Positions 27,363-36,889 of a stretch of DNA of 64,000 nt are shown one piece after another. A program made the translations under genes and the position numbers. Source of the DNA: Schizochytrium sp. CCTCC M209059. Lineage: Eukaryota; Sar; Bigyra; Thraustochytrida; Thraustochytriidae. Numbering within the stretch: position 1 is the first letter of the stretch; every line of letters begins with the position of its first letter. Under the pieces are notes generated by a model that was not told the DNA's origin, did no database searches, and worked only from the letters and a program-made list of their open reading frames with translations. The stretch covers positions 248,001 through 312,000 of the forward strand of contig KN805371.1 of assembly GCA_000818945.1 (NCBI GenBank). Direction: 5' to 3'.

Positions 27363-28143
27363 CCAACAGCACCAGCAACGAGAGGGCCACAGTAGGCACC
27401 AACCGCGTCGCCGCGGCCAAAGTAATGGTCGAGGCCCGAAGCAAGATTTCCACCACCAGCATCAGCAGCAACAGCAGCAGTCCCAGCCGCATCGCCGGGG
27501 CGGTCGATCCGACGTGGGACTCGGATCGCACCTGCTCGGCATGAAAACGCGCGATGCCGTAGGTGATGTGAAACTCGATGAATCCGCAACCTTTGACTTT
27601 GCCTCCATGAACGAAAAGTTCGACAAGGCAGGAGAGTTCGCGAAGTTATCACTCGAGGACAATCAGACGAGAAACCCGAGCATGGGTGACTTTGGCAATG
27701 GAAGCGAGGCATATGCGTCGGGCGTGAACGCCGACGAGGACCAGGTAGGGGGCTACTCCAAGAGCTCCTTCTTTGATACAATTTCGTGTGATATTACCGA
27801 TCGTGAGAACGGCAAGAGACATGGCCTTTACGGTCAAAAGGAACGGGATCTGAACAAGGAAACCTTTGGGGCCACGGGCCTCAATCACGGCAACAATCGT
27901 TATCGCAACCGCCGAGGTGGGCATCGTGGGCGCGGCCGCGGCCGCGGCCGTGGTAGCCGTGGAGGCCGTGGCGGCTATGCTGGCAATGGACGCAACGATG
28001 GTGGCTACCACAATAATGCAGGTCGAGGTCGCGGTGGACACCGGGGCGTGTCGAATGTGCCGAAGCACAACTCAGGCAGCGGCAACTCTGGACATCAACA
28101 GTCTTCCTCTGGCCAGGTCACCTTCACGAATGCGTTTACATAA
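26851..28143 (+). CDS. LSM14: LSM14/RAP55/Scd6 family mRNP granule protein
   Basis: A 430-residue protein with every landmark of the family. The N-terminal LSm14 domain (residues 1-80) has YIGARISLVSKSEVRYEGVL and FEYVIFKGADIKDL. A Pro/Gln linker with a long poly-Q run (about 150-175) follows. Then come the DFDF-type core ATFDFASMNEKFDK near 245, an FFD box (SSFFDTISCDITDR) near 303, a TFG box (NKETFGATG) near 333 and a C-terminal RGG/RGR-rich tail from about 350. Family members repress translation and promote decapping in P-bodies by binding DDX6/Dhh1 and the decapping machinery. The role follows from homology. The start is the first ATG, directly giving MSRPYIGARI. Confidence 0.95.
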
Positions 28144-28950
28144 GTAGTCCGTCGTTCATCCATCTCCTTTCCTTTCCTTTCCTTTCCATCAATAATTGAT
28201 TGTGCTGCTAAAGATTATTAACAACAAATAGAAAAAGAAAGAAAATTTGATGATCCGTCTTTCTCTTTTCTCCTTCCTTTGTGATCTTCATGGCGTTGAT
28301 GACCGACGGTCAGAAATGGCAATCTTGCGGCTATGAACGTGGTCCATCTTCCAATTTTTTTTTCCTTGGAAAGTGACTCACTGCTCGCCCTTGAGACCTA
28401 AATTAGCGAACCAATCATTTATCTAGACAGAGACTGTCAGGAAAAATATTCAGCAATCTCGAGTCCTCGCTCGTCAACAAGCTATTCCTGCAGACCAAGG
28501 ATCTATTGAGAGGTGTAAATCTGTGTTTCAAAAAAGAGGTCTAACTTCTAAAATAGACCATTTCCTTCAACGTCTCTCTCTTTCACCGGTCTTGCTGTGC
28601 GCGCGTCCCCGTCCCAAGCATGCATGCACGCAAGCAAAGCAAGCTTGCACTTGTTCTTGCAGGACCGTAAATCATATCGGGTGCAGCCTGCGCAGACTGG
28701 CGTTGGGCCTCGGTTCGCGCAGGCGCGGTACCACCGCGGCAAAGTTGTGCAGCGCTTTAACATTTAGACCTCTGCTGGACACCGGACACGGACGCCTGCG
28801 ACACCACTTCTTCTTCTTCTCTCGCTCGCTCACTCGCTTGCTTTCTCCCGGGGTGGGCCGAGCGCGAGTTGGGCAAAAGCACCGGACTGCGTGAGTAGGA
28901 TTTGCTCGTGTGCATTGGGGCTCTTCCGCGAGAAATTCGTTTTTGGCAAA
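28144..28950. other. Intergenic upstream of the LC8 gene
   Basis: AT-rich after LSM14, then GC- and CT-rich near LC8. A CTTTC repeat lies at 28167-28187. I see no gene. Confidence 0.5.
28167..28187. repeat. (CTTTC)n short repeat
   Basis: Four CCTTT units in the LSM14 3' flank. Confidence 0.8.
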
Positions 28951-29447
28951 ATGGCGAGCCAGCACAACAAACAGATCACCTTTGCGGAGGATATGACAGA
29001 CGAGCGCCAACAAGAGGTCTTGACGCTCGCCAAAGAGGTCTTCCTCAGCAGCCATATTGCGGACAGCCGTGGAGAGACGCAGTACACAACAATCGCCAAG
29101 AAAATCAGGTCAAAGATGGATCAGCGACATGGAAAGTAAGTTGATGAACCTCGGTGAGGTGAGGTGAACGCAGAGACACACCAAGCCAACCACGGTTGGC
29201 CGCGAGCAAGGAAAGAAAACCAAAAGTTGAAACGAGCGCTGACGATTCTCCTGCGTCCACCTTGTCCCCCGTCAACATTCCATTTTCTCCTCCGAAACAA
29301 TCAACAAAAACGAAATAATTGCATCATCTACGCAGAGGTTGGTGCTGCATTGTGGGTCGCAACTTTGGCTCGTACGTCACGCACCAGATGAAAACCTACA
29401 TTCACTTTTCGATGTTTAGCGTGCACGTGTTGCTGTTTAAACCATAA
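28951..29447 (+). CDS. Dynein light chain LC8-type, two exons
   Basis: Spliced gene: exon 1 28951-29135, a 200-base intron 29136-29335 (GTAAGT...CGCAG), exon 2 29336-29447. It gives 98 residues. Exon 1 carries the helical half (FAEDMTDERQQEVLTLAKEV and IAKKIRSKMDQRHGK). Exon 2 supplies the beta half in phase: GWCCIVGRNFGSYVTHQMK then TYIHFSMFSVHVLLFKP. The GRNFGSYVTH strand is the LC8 signature and target-binding groove. LC8 is a dimeric hub of dynein motors, cilia and many other complexes; human DYNLL1 has 89 residues. Without splicing the protein would stop after HGK, so the intron must be removed. The ATG at 28951 (AAAATGG context) is preferred over an in-frame upstream non-ATG extension. 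Confidence 0.95.
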
Positions 29448-29514
29448 ATGTCATGCCCTGTACGCGCTGCATAATCTTTTGTACTCGCGAGACGCACTCG
29501 CGTTAATTCGCTTG

Positions 29515-30500
29515 CTACTGAAGCTCCCGCAGGGCACTCTCCAGATGCTCCTTGGCCATCTCGATGTCATCAAGCTCGATCGCACGCAGCGCGAAGCGCG
29601 TGTATTCCATGGCGTCTTCCTTTGCCACATCGGTAAGGTTCGAAGTAAACCTGGGCGGCTGTTTGGCCGATGACCTCTTTACTGTCCGAGAGGGTTTCTT
29701 GTATCGTGGCGCCTCCTCCTCTTCTTCCTCCTCCTCCTCCTCCTCATCGTCATGAAAGCGACTGGCCCCGCGCGGCGCCGGGGCTCCGGTCGGAGCAGGA
29801 GGCGGGAGCATGTCCAGGCCGTCGTCATCATCTTCTTCATCATCTTCCTCGCCATCTTCTTCATCGCGCGTCCTGGCCAGCTCCTCCTCGGATGGAACAG
29901 GAGGCCGACCCTCCTTGATAGCCTTGAGAATCTCCGTGGCGCGCCACTTGGCAAAGAGGGCGGACTTTTTCGTGGCGTCGTCGATTTTCTTGTCCGGCGA
30001 AAAGGTGGCCAGCACCTCGAAAAAGCTCGCTGCTGCATAATAACGACGGGCTGTGTTCTTGTTGGCAGCGCCGTCCAAGTACTCATTCTCTGCCTCGGTG
30101 AGCTTCTCCTTGGCGTACGAGCGAATCACGTCTTCACATTCGAGAGTGTCGCCCAAAGTCGGCTCTTCCTTCTTTTTCTCCTCCAGCATGTCCATGAGTA
30201 CTCCAAGAAAAGCATTGTCCTCCGGGCTGCGCTTGCAGGCCAGCGCGAGCTCTAGGGCGCGTCTGCAAAGTTGTCCAGAATTAGTAAAGCACAGCCAGCA
30301 AGTTGTTGGCCAAGAATACGTGTGTTTGGTTAGCGGGACAGTCTTGCCTTCGTCTTTTGGTTTCACATAGTACGTCAAACTTACGTTCTGCAATAGTACG
30401 CGATCACAAAGGCCCGCGCATCGCCGGTCTTCTCCACTTCCTCCGCACGTCGCACATACGGGGTAATGGCTTTGAGCCCGGGAGGAATCGCGACCACCAT
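29515..30500 (-). CDS. VTA1: VTA1/LIP5-type ESCRT-III cofactor, two exons
   Basis: Exon 1 30500-30385 encodes MVVAIPPGLKAITPYVRRAE through FVIAYYCR. A 122-base intron 30384-30263 (GTAAGT...TTGCAG) is followed by exon 2 30262-29515. The phase-correct join gives YYCRTRALELALACKRS and a 287-residue protein. The N-terminal MIT-like module (1-160; includes RRYYAAASFFEVLATF) is followed by an acidic linker with Glu/Asp runs (185-240) and the C-terminal VSL helix pair (AMEYTRFALRAIELDDIEMA then HLESALRELQ). VTA1 dimers bind the AAA ATPase Vps4 and stimulate ESCRT-III disassembly at endosomes. Domain order and length match. The gene converges on LC8, with 67 bases between stop codons. Confidence 0.93.
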
Positions 30501-30869
30501 TCTCGCAAGTCTTATTTACTTAGCTCGCTCGTCACGAGCACGTAATGCGCAGCAAGAGCGTCTCTTTGCAGCCGCGCGAGTGCCCAGGAGCCGGAAGCGT
30601 ACCCGAGAGAAGCTCTCTTGAGTCCTCCTGGGTGTGAGCGAGGGAAGCGAGACCGCTTTGATCGCCGCTCCGTTTGTTCCCGCGTAACCTGCTGGCGCTG
30701 CACCGTTCAGGGCTTACCCAGCGGGCTGCTCTGAAATGCCTCGTGCTTGCGCTCGCGATGGCGCGCTGTAGCTGCCTTCGCGCTCGTTCTCGCTTTGTTG
30801 CTGCCGCGTGGTGATGAAACATTCAAACTAGGCGATACAGAGAGGAGAGCGGTGGTTTATCTATTAGGT

Positions 30870-30916
<47 letters not shown>

Positions 30917-31261
30917 GATTAATTCAGCAATCCAGCAATCCAGCAATCCAGCAATCAAGCCCAAGTCGAGACAAGCCCACACAACCTGAATCCTTGTCCA
31001 ACTGGCAAGCGACTTTTGCTGTGACGAGCGGGTTGACATGAATGCACAGGCGTGCACGGCCAAAACGTAAAGGAGATGCCCCTGCTTCGAATCGGCGCAT
31101 GTCTCAACAGGCTGAAATCTTTCCTCTTGTCAAAGGAAGTGGCATTTGCAAGGAACCATGCATGACGAAGAAGAACAAGCAAGTAAGTTGAAAGTGAAAA
31201 GGGAATGGTGCAAATGTCGTCAAAAATATGGAAAACAAGGTGTATGTATATATACAGCAAC
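30501..31261. other. Intergenic between VTA1 and the VASt gene
   Basis: GC-rich VTA1 promoter, then a CAAT microsatellite and CAGCAATC repeats, then the 3' flank of the VASt gene with a TATATATA at about 31246. No gene is seen. Confidence 0.55.
30870..30956. repeat. (CAAT)n microsatellite followed by CAGCAATC repeats
   Basis: About 11 CAAT units (30870-30915), then four CAGCAATC-type octamers to about 30956. Confidence 0.9.
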
Positions 31262-34200
31262 TCAAAGAGCATGTGCTTCGTGAGTTTGACTTTGTGAAAA
31301 AAGTGTTGCGAGCGCCTTGATGTCCTCTCGCGCGGCTCGCAGCTCAAAAGCGAGGAGTAAGCAAAGAAGGACCACGGCGAGTTGCACGAAGGCAAGAAAC
31401 CAAATGAGATACTGCGACCAAGGCTGTGACGTTTGCACAGGCTCTGCCTGAGGCTTGAAGACAGCCTCTTCACTGGCGTCGCTGCTCTCGCCGCTCGTCG
31501 TGGGCTGAGACCTAGCATCTCCGGATTTGCCGCCCTCCTGAGCTACAAATCGCTGCAGCTCAGGAAACCATTGCGACTCGAAATTCTTTTTGATCTCGCG
31601 CGAGCTGCTCGACTTGATAAAGCCCTTCATCATCGTACTCTGACGAAAATCGACATGGTGCGAGACCTGGATCCGCGTGGAGGTCGGTGACGCGGCCTCG
31701 AGCGCAAGCCTCAGAAGCGTAGCAAAAGTCTTTCCATAGGGAACCTCTGGATTGCGTACCTCCTGATCCACGTGGAAGCCGACGCGTGGCACAGCTTGAA
31801 CAATCTCCAACGAGGCATAACACGTGTTGCGCGGGATAGGGCCCTTGCGCGGAATGAGGTACTGCATTTCGCGGGTGCTGCCCGCGGTATTGCCTTTGGA
31901 CCAGTCGCTAACCGTGATATTTTCAGCCTTGTCGAGCTCAAACATGCGCTGACCAAAAGCTTTGTCAAGATGAAGGATTCGGTGAACCGTATCCACGTCC
32001 GCATCAAGCGTACCGTCGACAATAACGTTTTCATAAGGATCCGGAAATGTAAAGTTACCTTGGTCTGCGACTTGCGTCTCCTGGCCATCTTCTTCCGCCT
32101 CTGCGCCTGTGCCCAGATCCGCCAACGATGTCCCATCCTTTTGCGCTAGTTGTGAATGGAAGTTTCCGGAACCAAGATTTCGACTTTGCAAAAAGCTTTC
32201 GAGCTCCAAAGTGGCCTTCTTGTATGATGTGCGCACTTCGCGCAAGGTGGCTGCGCGAATAAAAGCCCGCATGACTACATGCTCGAGAAAGACAACCTCG
32301 TGCGAAATGACTAGACGCGTTGCCGATTCCGACTCTGCCTCGAGGTTGAAGCGCAAGACGGAACGAAACGATGTGCCGCAGGGAATGCTCGGGTTCATTG
32401 TCGACTTCTCTACCTGGTAGCCCTTTCCTGTCAATATCTTGCGGCAAGTAAAGGTACTAAAGGCACGCGTCTCAGGAACAGGGCCCTTTTTCGGAATCGT
32501 GTATGATGACTTGCACCGCGCCCCCTCCGTAAATCCCTCTTCGCCACCAGGGACTGTCCAAGCGGTGCGGACAACGTGCGTGTACTCCTTGATCGAGTCG
32601 AGGCGCTGCTGAAACTCAGGTTCAACGAACATGAGCTTGACAAGCGTGTCGACGTCGACGCTGAGGGAGAGTTCGAAAAGTTCACTGCTCAGGTTCGAGA
32701 ACTTGACGGCTGTCGAGGTTGCACTTGTTGTAGATTCATTGCTCAAGCCGGACCCCAAACGATCAAGAGCAAGAGATGATGTGTTCTCTTCTGGATCCGC
32801 AACTGCGTCCTCAGCTTCCCTGTCTCCTGTTTTGCACTCGTCCGCCGGAATGCCGTCACCGTTCGCGAACTCTTCGTCCTGGCCCATGGGCGGCCCGCTA
32901 TCATCCTCGTGCCGCTTCAGATAGCGCCGCACGGTAAGCATGCCAAGGCCAGAGCCCGTGCGGGCCAGCGGCGTCCTGATGCGCCTACGTGAAGAAAGCT
33001 CGAAATTCGAGGGGCCTCCATCGCCACGAGGACTCGCCGTCCTGCTGCCATCGCTATTTCGCGAGGTATCGTCAAAGAAAGCAGCCGTACTCTGGAGCGC
33101 ATCCATAGTCTCGAGCACCGAATGGCTCGCGGCAATGGCCTCGCGAAGCGCACGAATCCACCGGACGCGATTTTCTCGTGTTTCGGCATTCAACATGCGT
33201 GGCTTGCTTTCGCCGCTCAAGTGCAGCTCAAAATAGCCCGGGTGGTCAACGGTGGCGACACGATCGCTCACCGAGCAGCTGCGGTCGAGAGGCTTGATGT
33301 GAAGGAGCTTGTCTGGGAGTGACGCCCAGTCCACATCGTACAAGTTTGTGACTGCACCGTGGCCCTTGAGATCTTTTGTGAAATACGCCCAAAAGGCAAC
33401 ATTGATGCCACCGGGGCGCGGCGCGGACTTGTCAGAGTCACAGTCTTCTGCGGAGGCGGTGCAAAGGTCTTTTGGCATAACAATCATTGCGTAGCGCGAG
33501 CGCCAAAGCACCCCTGTCGACATGCCACGCATGCCGAGCCAGCCATGAGCCGCAACCCAAGAGGGCGTGCGCGCAGCTTTTTCTGGCGCATCGGACACGG
33601 GCTTTCGCCGACGGTACCAGCGCCGCTGGCGCACGACCCAGCGGGCATTGGCCTGGCCGCGCTGGGACCCCTTGGCCTGCTTGGAATCAAGCGCATTGAA
33701 TTGCGATTCGTAGCGCCAGCCCTCGGCATCGCAGCGCGATTGGCTTACCCCACTCATGTCGACAATGAAGGGCGTGGTGATCTCCCAACCAGGAGGGACG
33801 GGAAGGGCGGCTTCGACTTCATCCAGATCGCGTCCAAGACCATGGCCGATGCGATTCGTAAACGGCTTGCGCTCTTGCGGAAGGAGCGAAGCCCCACTCC
33901 AGCCACGCTTGATCCGCTTGTCTTGGAGATCGAGAAAGCTCCAACGCTGGTTTTCCCAGACCTCGTCTTCCTCCTCACCCTCTGCGAGCGGAACGACCCA
34001 GCGCGCGGCTTCGGTGTCCGCGCAGTGCGTGGGACCGATTTGCAGACTTTGTGAGCGTCCGTGTTGGATCAACCTGGGCGTGCGCGCTGTGGGCGTGCCA
34101 GGTTCCGACGCAATTTCCTCGACGTCAGTGCCTGGGTCAGAGTGACTACCCGAGTCCTGTCGGCCAAGAAAGGGGCGAAGCATGTTGGGAAGAAATCGGG

Positions 34201-35209
34201 TGACGTGGCCGCCTCGAAGACTATGACGCCGCCTCGAGGATCGCTTTGATCCTTGCGAGGTCTCGGCGAGCGCGGCTCGCACGCGCGGACGCACGGCGCG
34301 CTGCAATTTAGTAATGCCGCGGTGCACGATGCGAGAAAGGTCATCGAGATCCTCGCTGTAGAGTCCCGAGCGAAAAAGCAAGAGCGCTGCCCAACGAGCA
34401 GTGAGGTCAATATCGCCGTCTTCAATGCCCTTGAGCTGGATCGTGCGCAGCTTGCTTGCGCCGTGTGCGGAGTCGCGATAGACGAGACGGATCGCAAAGC
34501 GCACTCTGTGATTTGTTTTGTCGACAAAGGCGACCGGGGCGACACTTTCGAGGGTTGCGAGGTCGATGGCAACTTCGGCTTCGGCATTTTTCTCGAGCGA
34601 CTTGCCCATGGTTTTATACAGTCTGAGCGAGAGCTTGGAAGGTTCAAAGACGACGTACCGGCGATCCCAGTCGTCATGGGTGATGCGGAGCAGAGAGCTC
34701 GCACCCCGCACAGCGCGTGTCACGGCTTTAGAGGACTGGTCCAGGCACAGCCAGCCCGCGACGCGAGCCTGATCTTCCTCGACCGCAAGGCACTCTTCGC
34801 AAAGAGCCTCCTGGGAACTTTGCGCTATGGGCGCGGCGGTGAGCACGCCCGGCGGTTGCTGTTGCTGTAGATTTGGCTGTTGTTGCTGTTGCTGTTGCGG
34901 TTGTTGCTGAGTACTGTGATGCACATGTTCGCACCTACGGAGCCCAAAGGTTGATCCGCCGACCTGGCGCACCATCACATTGACGAGGTGCTCGCGCACC
35001 TGTGCCCTGAAACGCTCTTGCGCGGATGTGTTGTGGACAAATTTGTCCTTTCTCGCAAGCGCTTCGGCCATGCTCGACGCGCTTCTTCGAAGCATCTTGG
35101 ACGGCGTGGTGCTTTCTTTTGTCCGTGTGCCGTTCGCCATGCTCATCGTGGTCATTATGGCCGGCGGCGCCGCCGCCGCCGCAACGGGGTTGGGAGCTTC
35201 GTTGGCCAT
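31262..35209 (-). CDS. PH-PH-VASt-VASt membrane protein, sterol-transfer (Lam/Aster) type
   Basis: A 1315-residue protein. Two PH-like domains lie at about 140-285 (with WDRRYVVFEPSKLSLRLYK) and 555-700 (HGWLGMRG ... RVRWIRALREAI). Two VASt (StART-like) domains lie at about 830-1013 (CKSSYTIPKKGPVPET; NPSIPCGTSFRSVLRF; LVISHEVVFLEHVVMRAFI) and 1053-1216 (MQYLIPRKGPIPRN; NPEVPYGKTFATLLRL; IQVSHHVDFRQSTMMKGFI). One membrane helix near 1266-1288 (YLIWFLAFVQLAVVLLCLLL) is followed by a short tail. Yeast Lam2/Lam4 and animal GRAMD1/Aster proteins have GRAM-VASt-TM layouts and move sterol between plasma membrane and ER at contact sites. A poly-Gln stretch sits at about 100-120. The ATG at 35209 starts MANEAPNPVAAAAAPP. 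Sterol transfer is inferred. Confidence 0.88.
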   Translation of the reverse strand: MANEAPNPVAAAAAPPAIMTTMSMANGTRTKESTTPSKMLRRSASSMAEALARKDKFVHNTSAQERFRAQVREHLVNVMVRQVGGSTFGLRRCEHVHHSTQQQPQQQQQQQPNLQQQQPPGVLTAAPIAQSSQEALCEECLAVEEDQARVAGWLCLDQSSKAVTRAVRGASSLLRITHDDWDRRYVVFEPSKLSLRLYKTMGKSLEKNAEAEVAIDLATLESVAPVAFVDKTNHRVRFAIRLVYRDSAHGASKLRTIQLKGIEDGDIDLTARWAALLLFRSGLYSEDLDDLSRIVHRGITKLQRAVRPRVRAALAETSQGSKRSSRRRHSLRGGHVTRFLPNMLRPFLGRQDSGSHSDPGTDVEEIASEPGTPTARTPRLIQHGRSQSLQIGPTHCADTEAARWVVPLAEGEEEDEVWENQRWSFLDLQDKRIKRGWSGASLLPQERKPFTNRIGHGLGRDLDEVEAALPVPPGWEITTPFIVDMSGVSQSRCDAEGWRYESQFNALDSKQAKGSQRGQANARWVVRQRRWYRRRKPVSDAPEKAARTPSWVAAHGWLGMRGMSTGVLWRSRYAMIVMPKDLCTASAEDCDSDKSAPRPGGINVAFWAYFTKDLKGHGAVTNLYDVDWASLPDKLLHIKPLDRSCSVSDRVATVDHPGYFELHLSGESKPRMLNAETRENRVRWIRALREAIAASHSVLETMDALQSTAAFFDDTSRNSDGSRTASPRGDGGPSNFELSSRRRIRTPLARTGSGLGMLTVRRYLKRHEDDSGPPMGQDEEFANGDGIPADECKTGDREAEDAVADPEENTSSLALDRLGSGLSNESTTSATSTAVKFSNLSSELFELSLSVDVDTLVKLMFVEPEFQQRLDSIKEYTHVVRTAWTVPGGEEGFTEGARCKSSYTIPKKGPVPETRAFSTFTCRKILTGKGYQVEKSTMNPSIPCGTSFRSVLRFNLEAESESATRLVISHEVVFLEHVVMRAFIRAATLREVRTSYKKATLELESFLQSRNLGSGNFHSQLAQKDGTSLADLGTGAEAEEDGQETQVADQGNFTFPDPYENVIVDGTLDADVDTVHRILHLDKAFGQRMFELDKAENITVSDWSKGNTAGSTREMQYLIPRKGPIPRNTCYASLEIVQAVPRVGFHVDQEVRNPEVPYGKTFATLLRLALEAASPTSTRIQVSHHVDFRQSTMMKGFIKSSSSREIKKNFESQWFPELQRFVAQEGGKSGDARSQPTTSGESSDASEEAVFKPQAEPVQTSQPWSQYLIWFLAFVQLAVVLLCLLLAFELRAAREDIKALATLFSQSQTHEAHAL

Positions 35210-35366
35210 CCGGTCTCCGCGTCAAAGACGATCCGCAGGAGTGACAGTGATTTTTGCTCACCGTAATTCAAGATAACTAACAATCTTTCCGCAGAGAATT
35301 GAGCTTATCTTATCTCCGCGCTCCTGCTCTCGGCGTCTCTGCCGGCCCGGCCCGCCCTATCTCCTC

Positions 35367-35419
35367 CGTCGTCGTCGTCGTCGTTGTCGTCGTCGGGGCC
35401 GGCGGCGGCCAGCTCAGGT

Positions 35420-35449
<30 letters not shown>
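35367..35449. repeat. (CGT)n and (TTGC)n microsatellites
   Basis: CGTCGT units at about 35367-35395 and seven TTGC units at 35420-35449, 160-240 bases upstream of the VASt gene start. Confidence 0.88.
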
Positions 35450-35450
<1 letters not shown>

Positions 35451-35687
35451 ATTTTTTGCTTGCACGAAGGCTTCCTCACTCCGGTGGCGGCGTTCGGCCG
35501 CTGCGACAGAAGGAAGGGAAGCAAGAAGTATTCGCGGCAGCGCGGCGACGCGGGCCCGCGCCAAGTCGGCCCCTCGCGCGGCGCCGCCCGACGCGCGCCG
35601 CGAGGCCCGTGCCGCTCGCCCCCGCGCGTAGCAGCGGTCCCGCGCGCAGCAGCTCCTCGCCTCGCGCGGCGGGCGCCGTTCGAGTTC

Positions 35688-35894
35688 NNNNNNNNNNNNN
35701 NNNNNNNNNNNNNNNNNNNNNNNNNNNNNNNNNNNNNNNNNNNNNNNNNNNNNNNNNNNNNNNNNNNNNNNNNNNNNNNNNNNNNNNNNNNNNNNNNNNN
35801 NNNNNNNNNNNNNNNNNNNNNNNNNNNNNNNNNNNNNNNNNNNNNNNNNNNNNNNNNNNNNNNNNNNNNNNNNNNNNNNNNNNNNNNNNNNNNN
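35688..35894. other. Assembly gap (run of N)
   Basis: 207 consecutive N between GC-rich flanks, so unknown sequence is missing here and the true length may differ. Confidence 0.98.
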
Positions 35895-36107
35895 CAGGCG
35901 GGCGCCGCGGCGTGCAGCGCGCTGCGGCGGCACGGCATGGCGAAGCGTGCGGTGCGATGCGATGGGATGCGATGCGATGCGATGCGAAGCGATGTAAGGC
36001 GAAACAATGCGAGGCGAGGCGAGGCGAAGAGCTGCTGCGCAGGCTGGCAGGTAGTCGCGCGCGCCGCGTAGCAGACTAGGCGAGGCCAGGCAAGGCACGG
36101 CAAGGCG

Positions 36108-36133
36108 CCCTCCCTCCCTCCCTCCCTCCCTCC
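36108..36133. repeat. (CCCT)n microsatellite
   Basis: Six CCCT units to the right of the gap. Confidence 0.88.
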
Positions 36134-36841
36134 GCGCGAGCGGCGCGAGACGAGGCTGGAGCTGCCTGGATGATGAGACGATCCCCGTCCCTCGATCGTC
36201 CCAGCGGCGAAGCGTCCCATGCGAGAGCTCGCTCCAGCTCCGCGTCGAGCCCCCGCTCCTCCTCCTCCTCCTCCTCCTCCTCCACGCCGAGCGGGCTGAG
36301 GCGAGGCGGCATGCGCCGAGGGCGCGCGCGTCGCAGCGGCTGCGGCTGCGGCGGCGGCTGAGAGCGCTGCTAACATAACATCGCTCGCCCGAGGCGCCCG
36401 CCGGCAGAAACGAAGACGACGGGCCGCCTGCGATCGCGAGCAGGAAAGACGCACGCGCGAAGGCAGCGCGGCGCAGCGCGTGCGCGTGCGCGTGCAGGAG
36501 CGCGGCGTACGCGTGCAGGAGCAGCAGGCGGGAGACGCGCGCGAAGGGCCAGACGGAGGGCGCTTCAAGCGGGTAGAAGAACTTGAGGGCGCAGAGTGCA
36601 GCCGCGCGGAGCAGGGAAATGCAGAGCAGAGCAGAACAGGGAAATGCAGAGCAGAGCAGAGCAGACTCTTGCTGCTTACTGCTGCAGCAGCAGGTGGTGG
36701 GTGGTCGGCTCTGTGGCAAAGCGGCAAGGTGCGAGGGCGAGCGGAAGAGCGCGCAGAGCGCACGAGAGCGGGCCGCGAGCACAGAGGTGGTAGACAAAGA
36801 CCGGCGGCCGGAGCGCCGTCGACGAGGCTTGCGGAGAAACT

Positions 36842-36887
36842 GTAGTAGTAGTAGTAGTAAGAGAGGAGAAGAAGAAGAAGAAGACGA
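36842..36887. repeat. (TAG)n and (GAA)n tract abutting the kinase-PP2C start codon
   Basis: GTAGTAGTAGTAGTAGTAA is followed by GAGGAGAAGAAGAAGAAGAAG, ending two bases before the ATG at 36890. It lies in the 5' UTR. Confidence 0.88.
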
Positions 36888-36889
36888 AA

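Larger units (their letters stand above)
35210..36889. other. Divergent intergenic region with an assembly gap and simple repeats
   Basis: About 1.7 kb of very GC-rich sequence between the VASt gene and the kinase-PP2C gene. It is interrupted by 207 N and full of simple repeats. Frames that cross the N run are artefacts. No gene can be supported. Confidence 0.6.
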
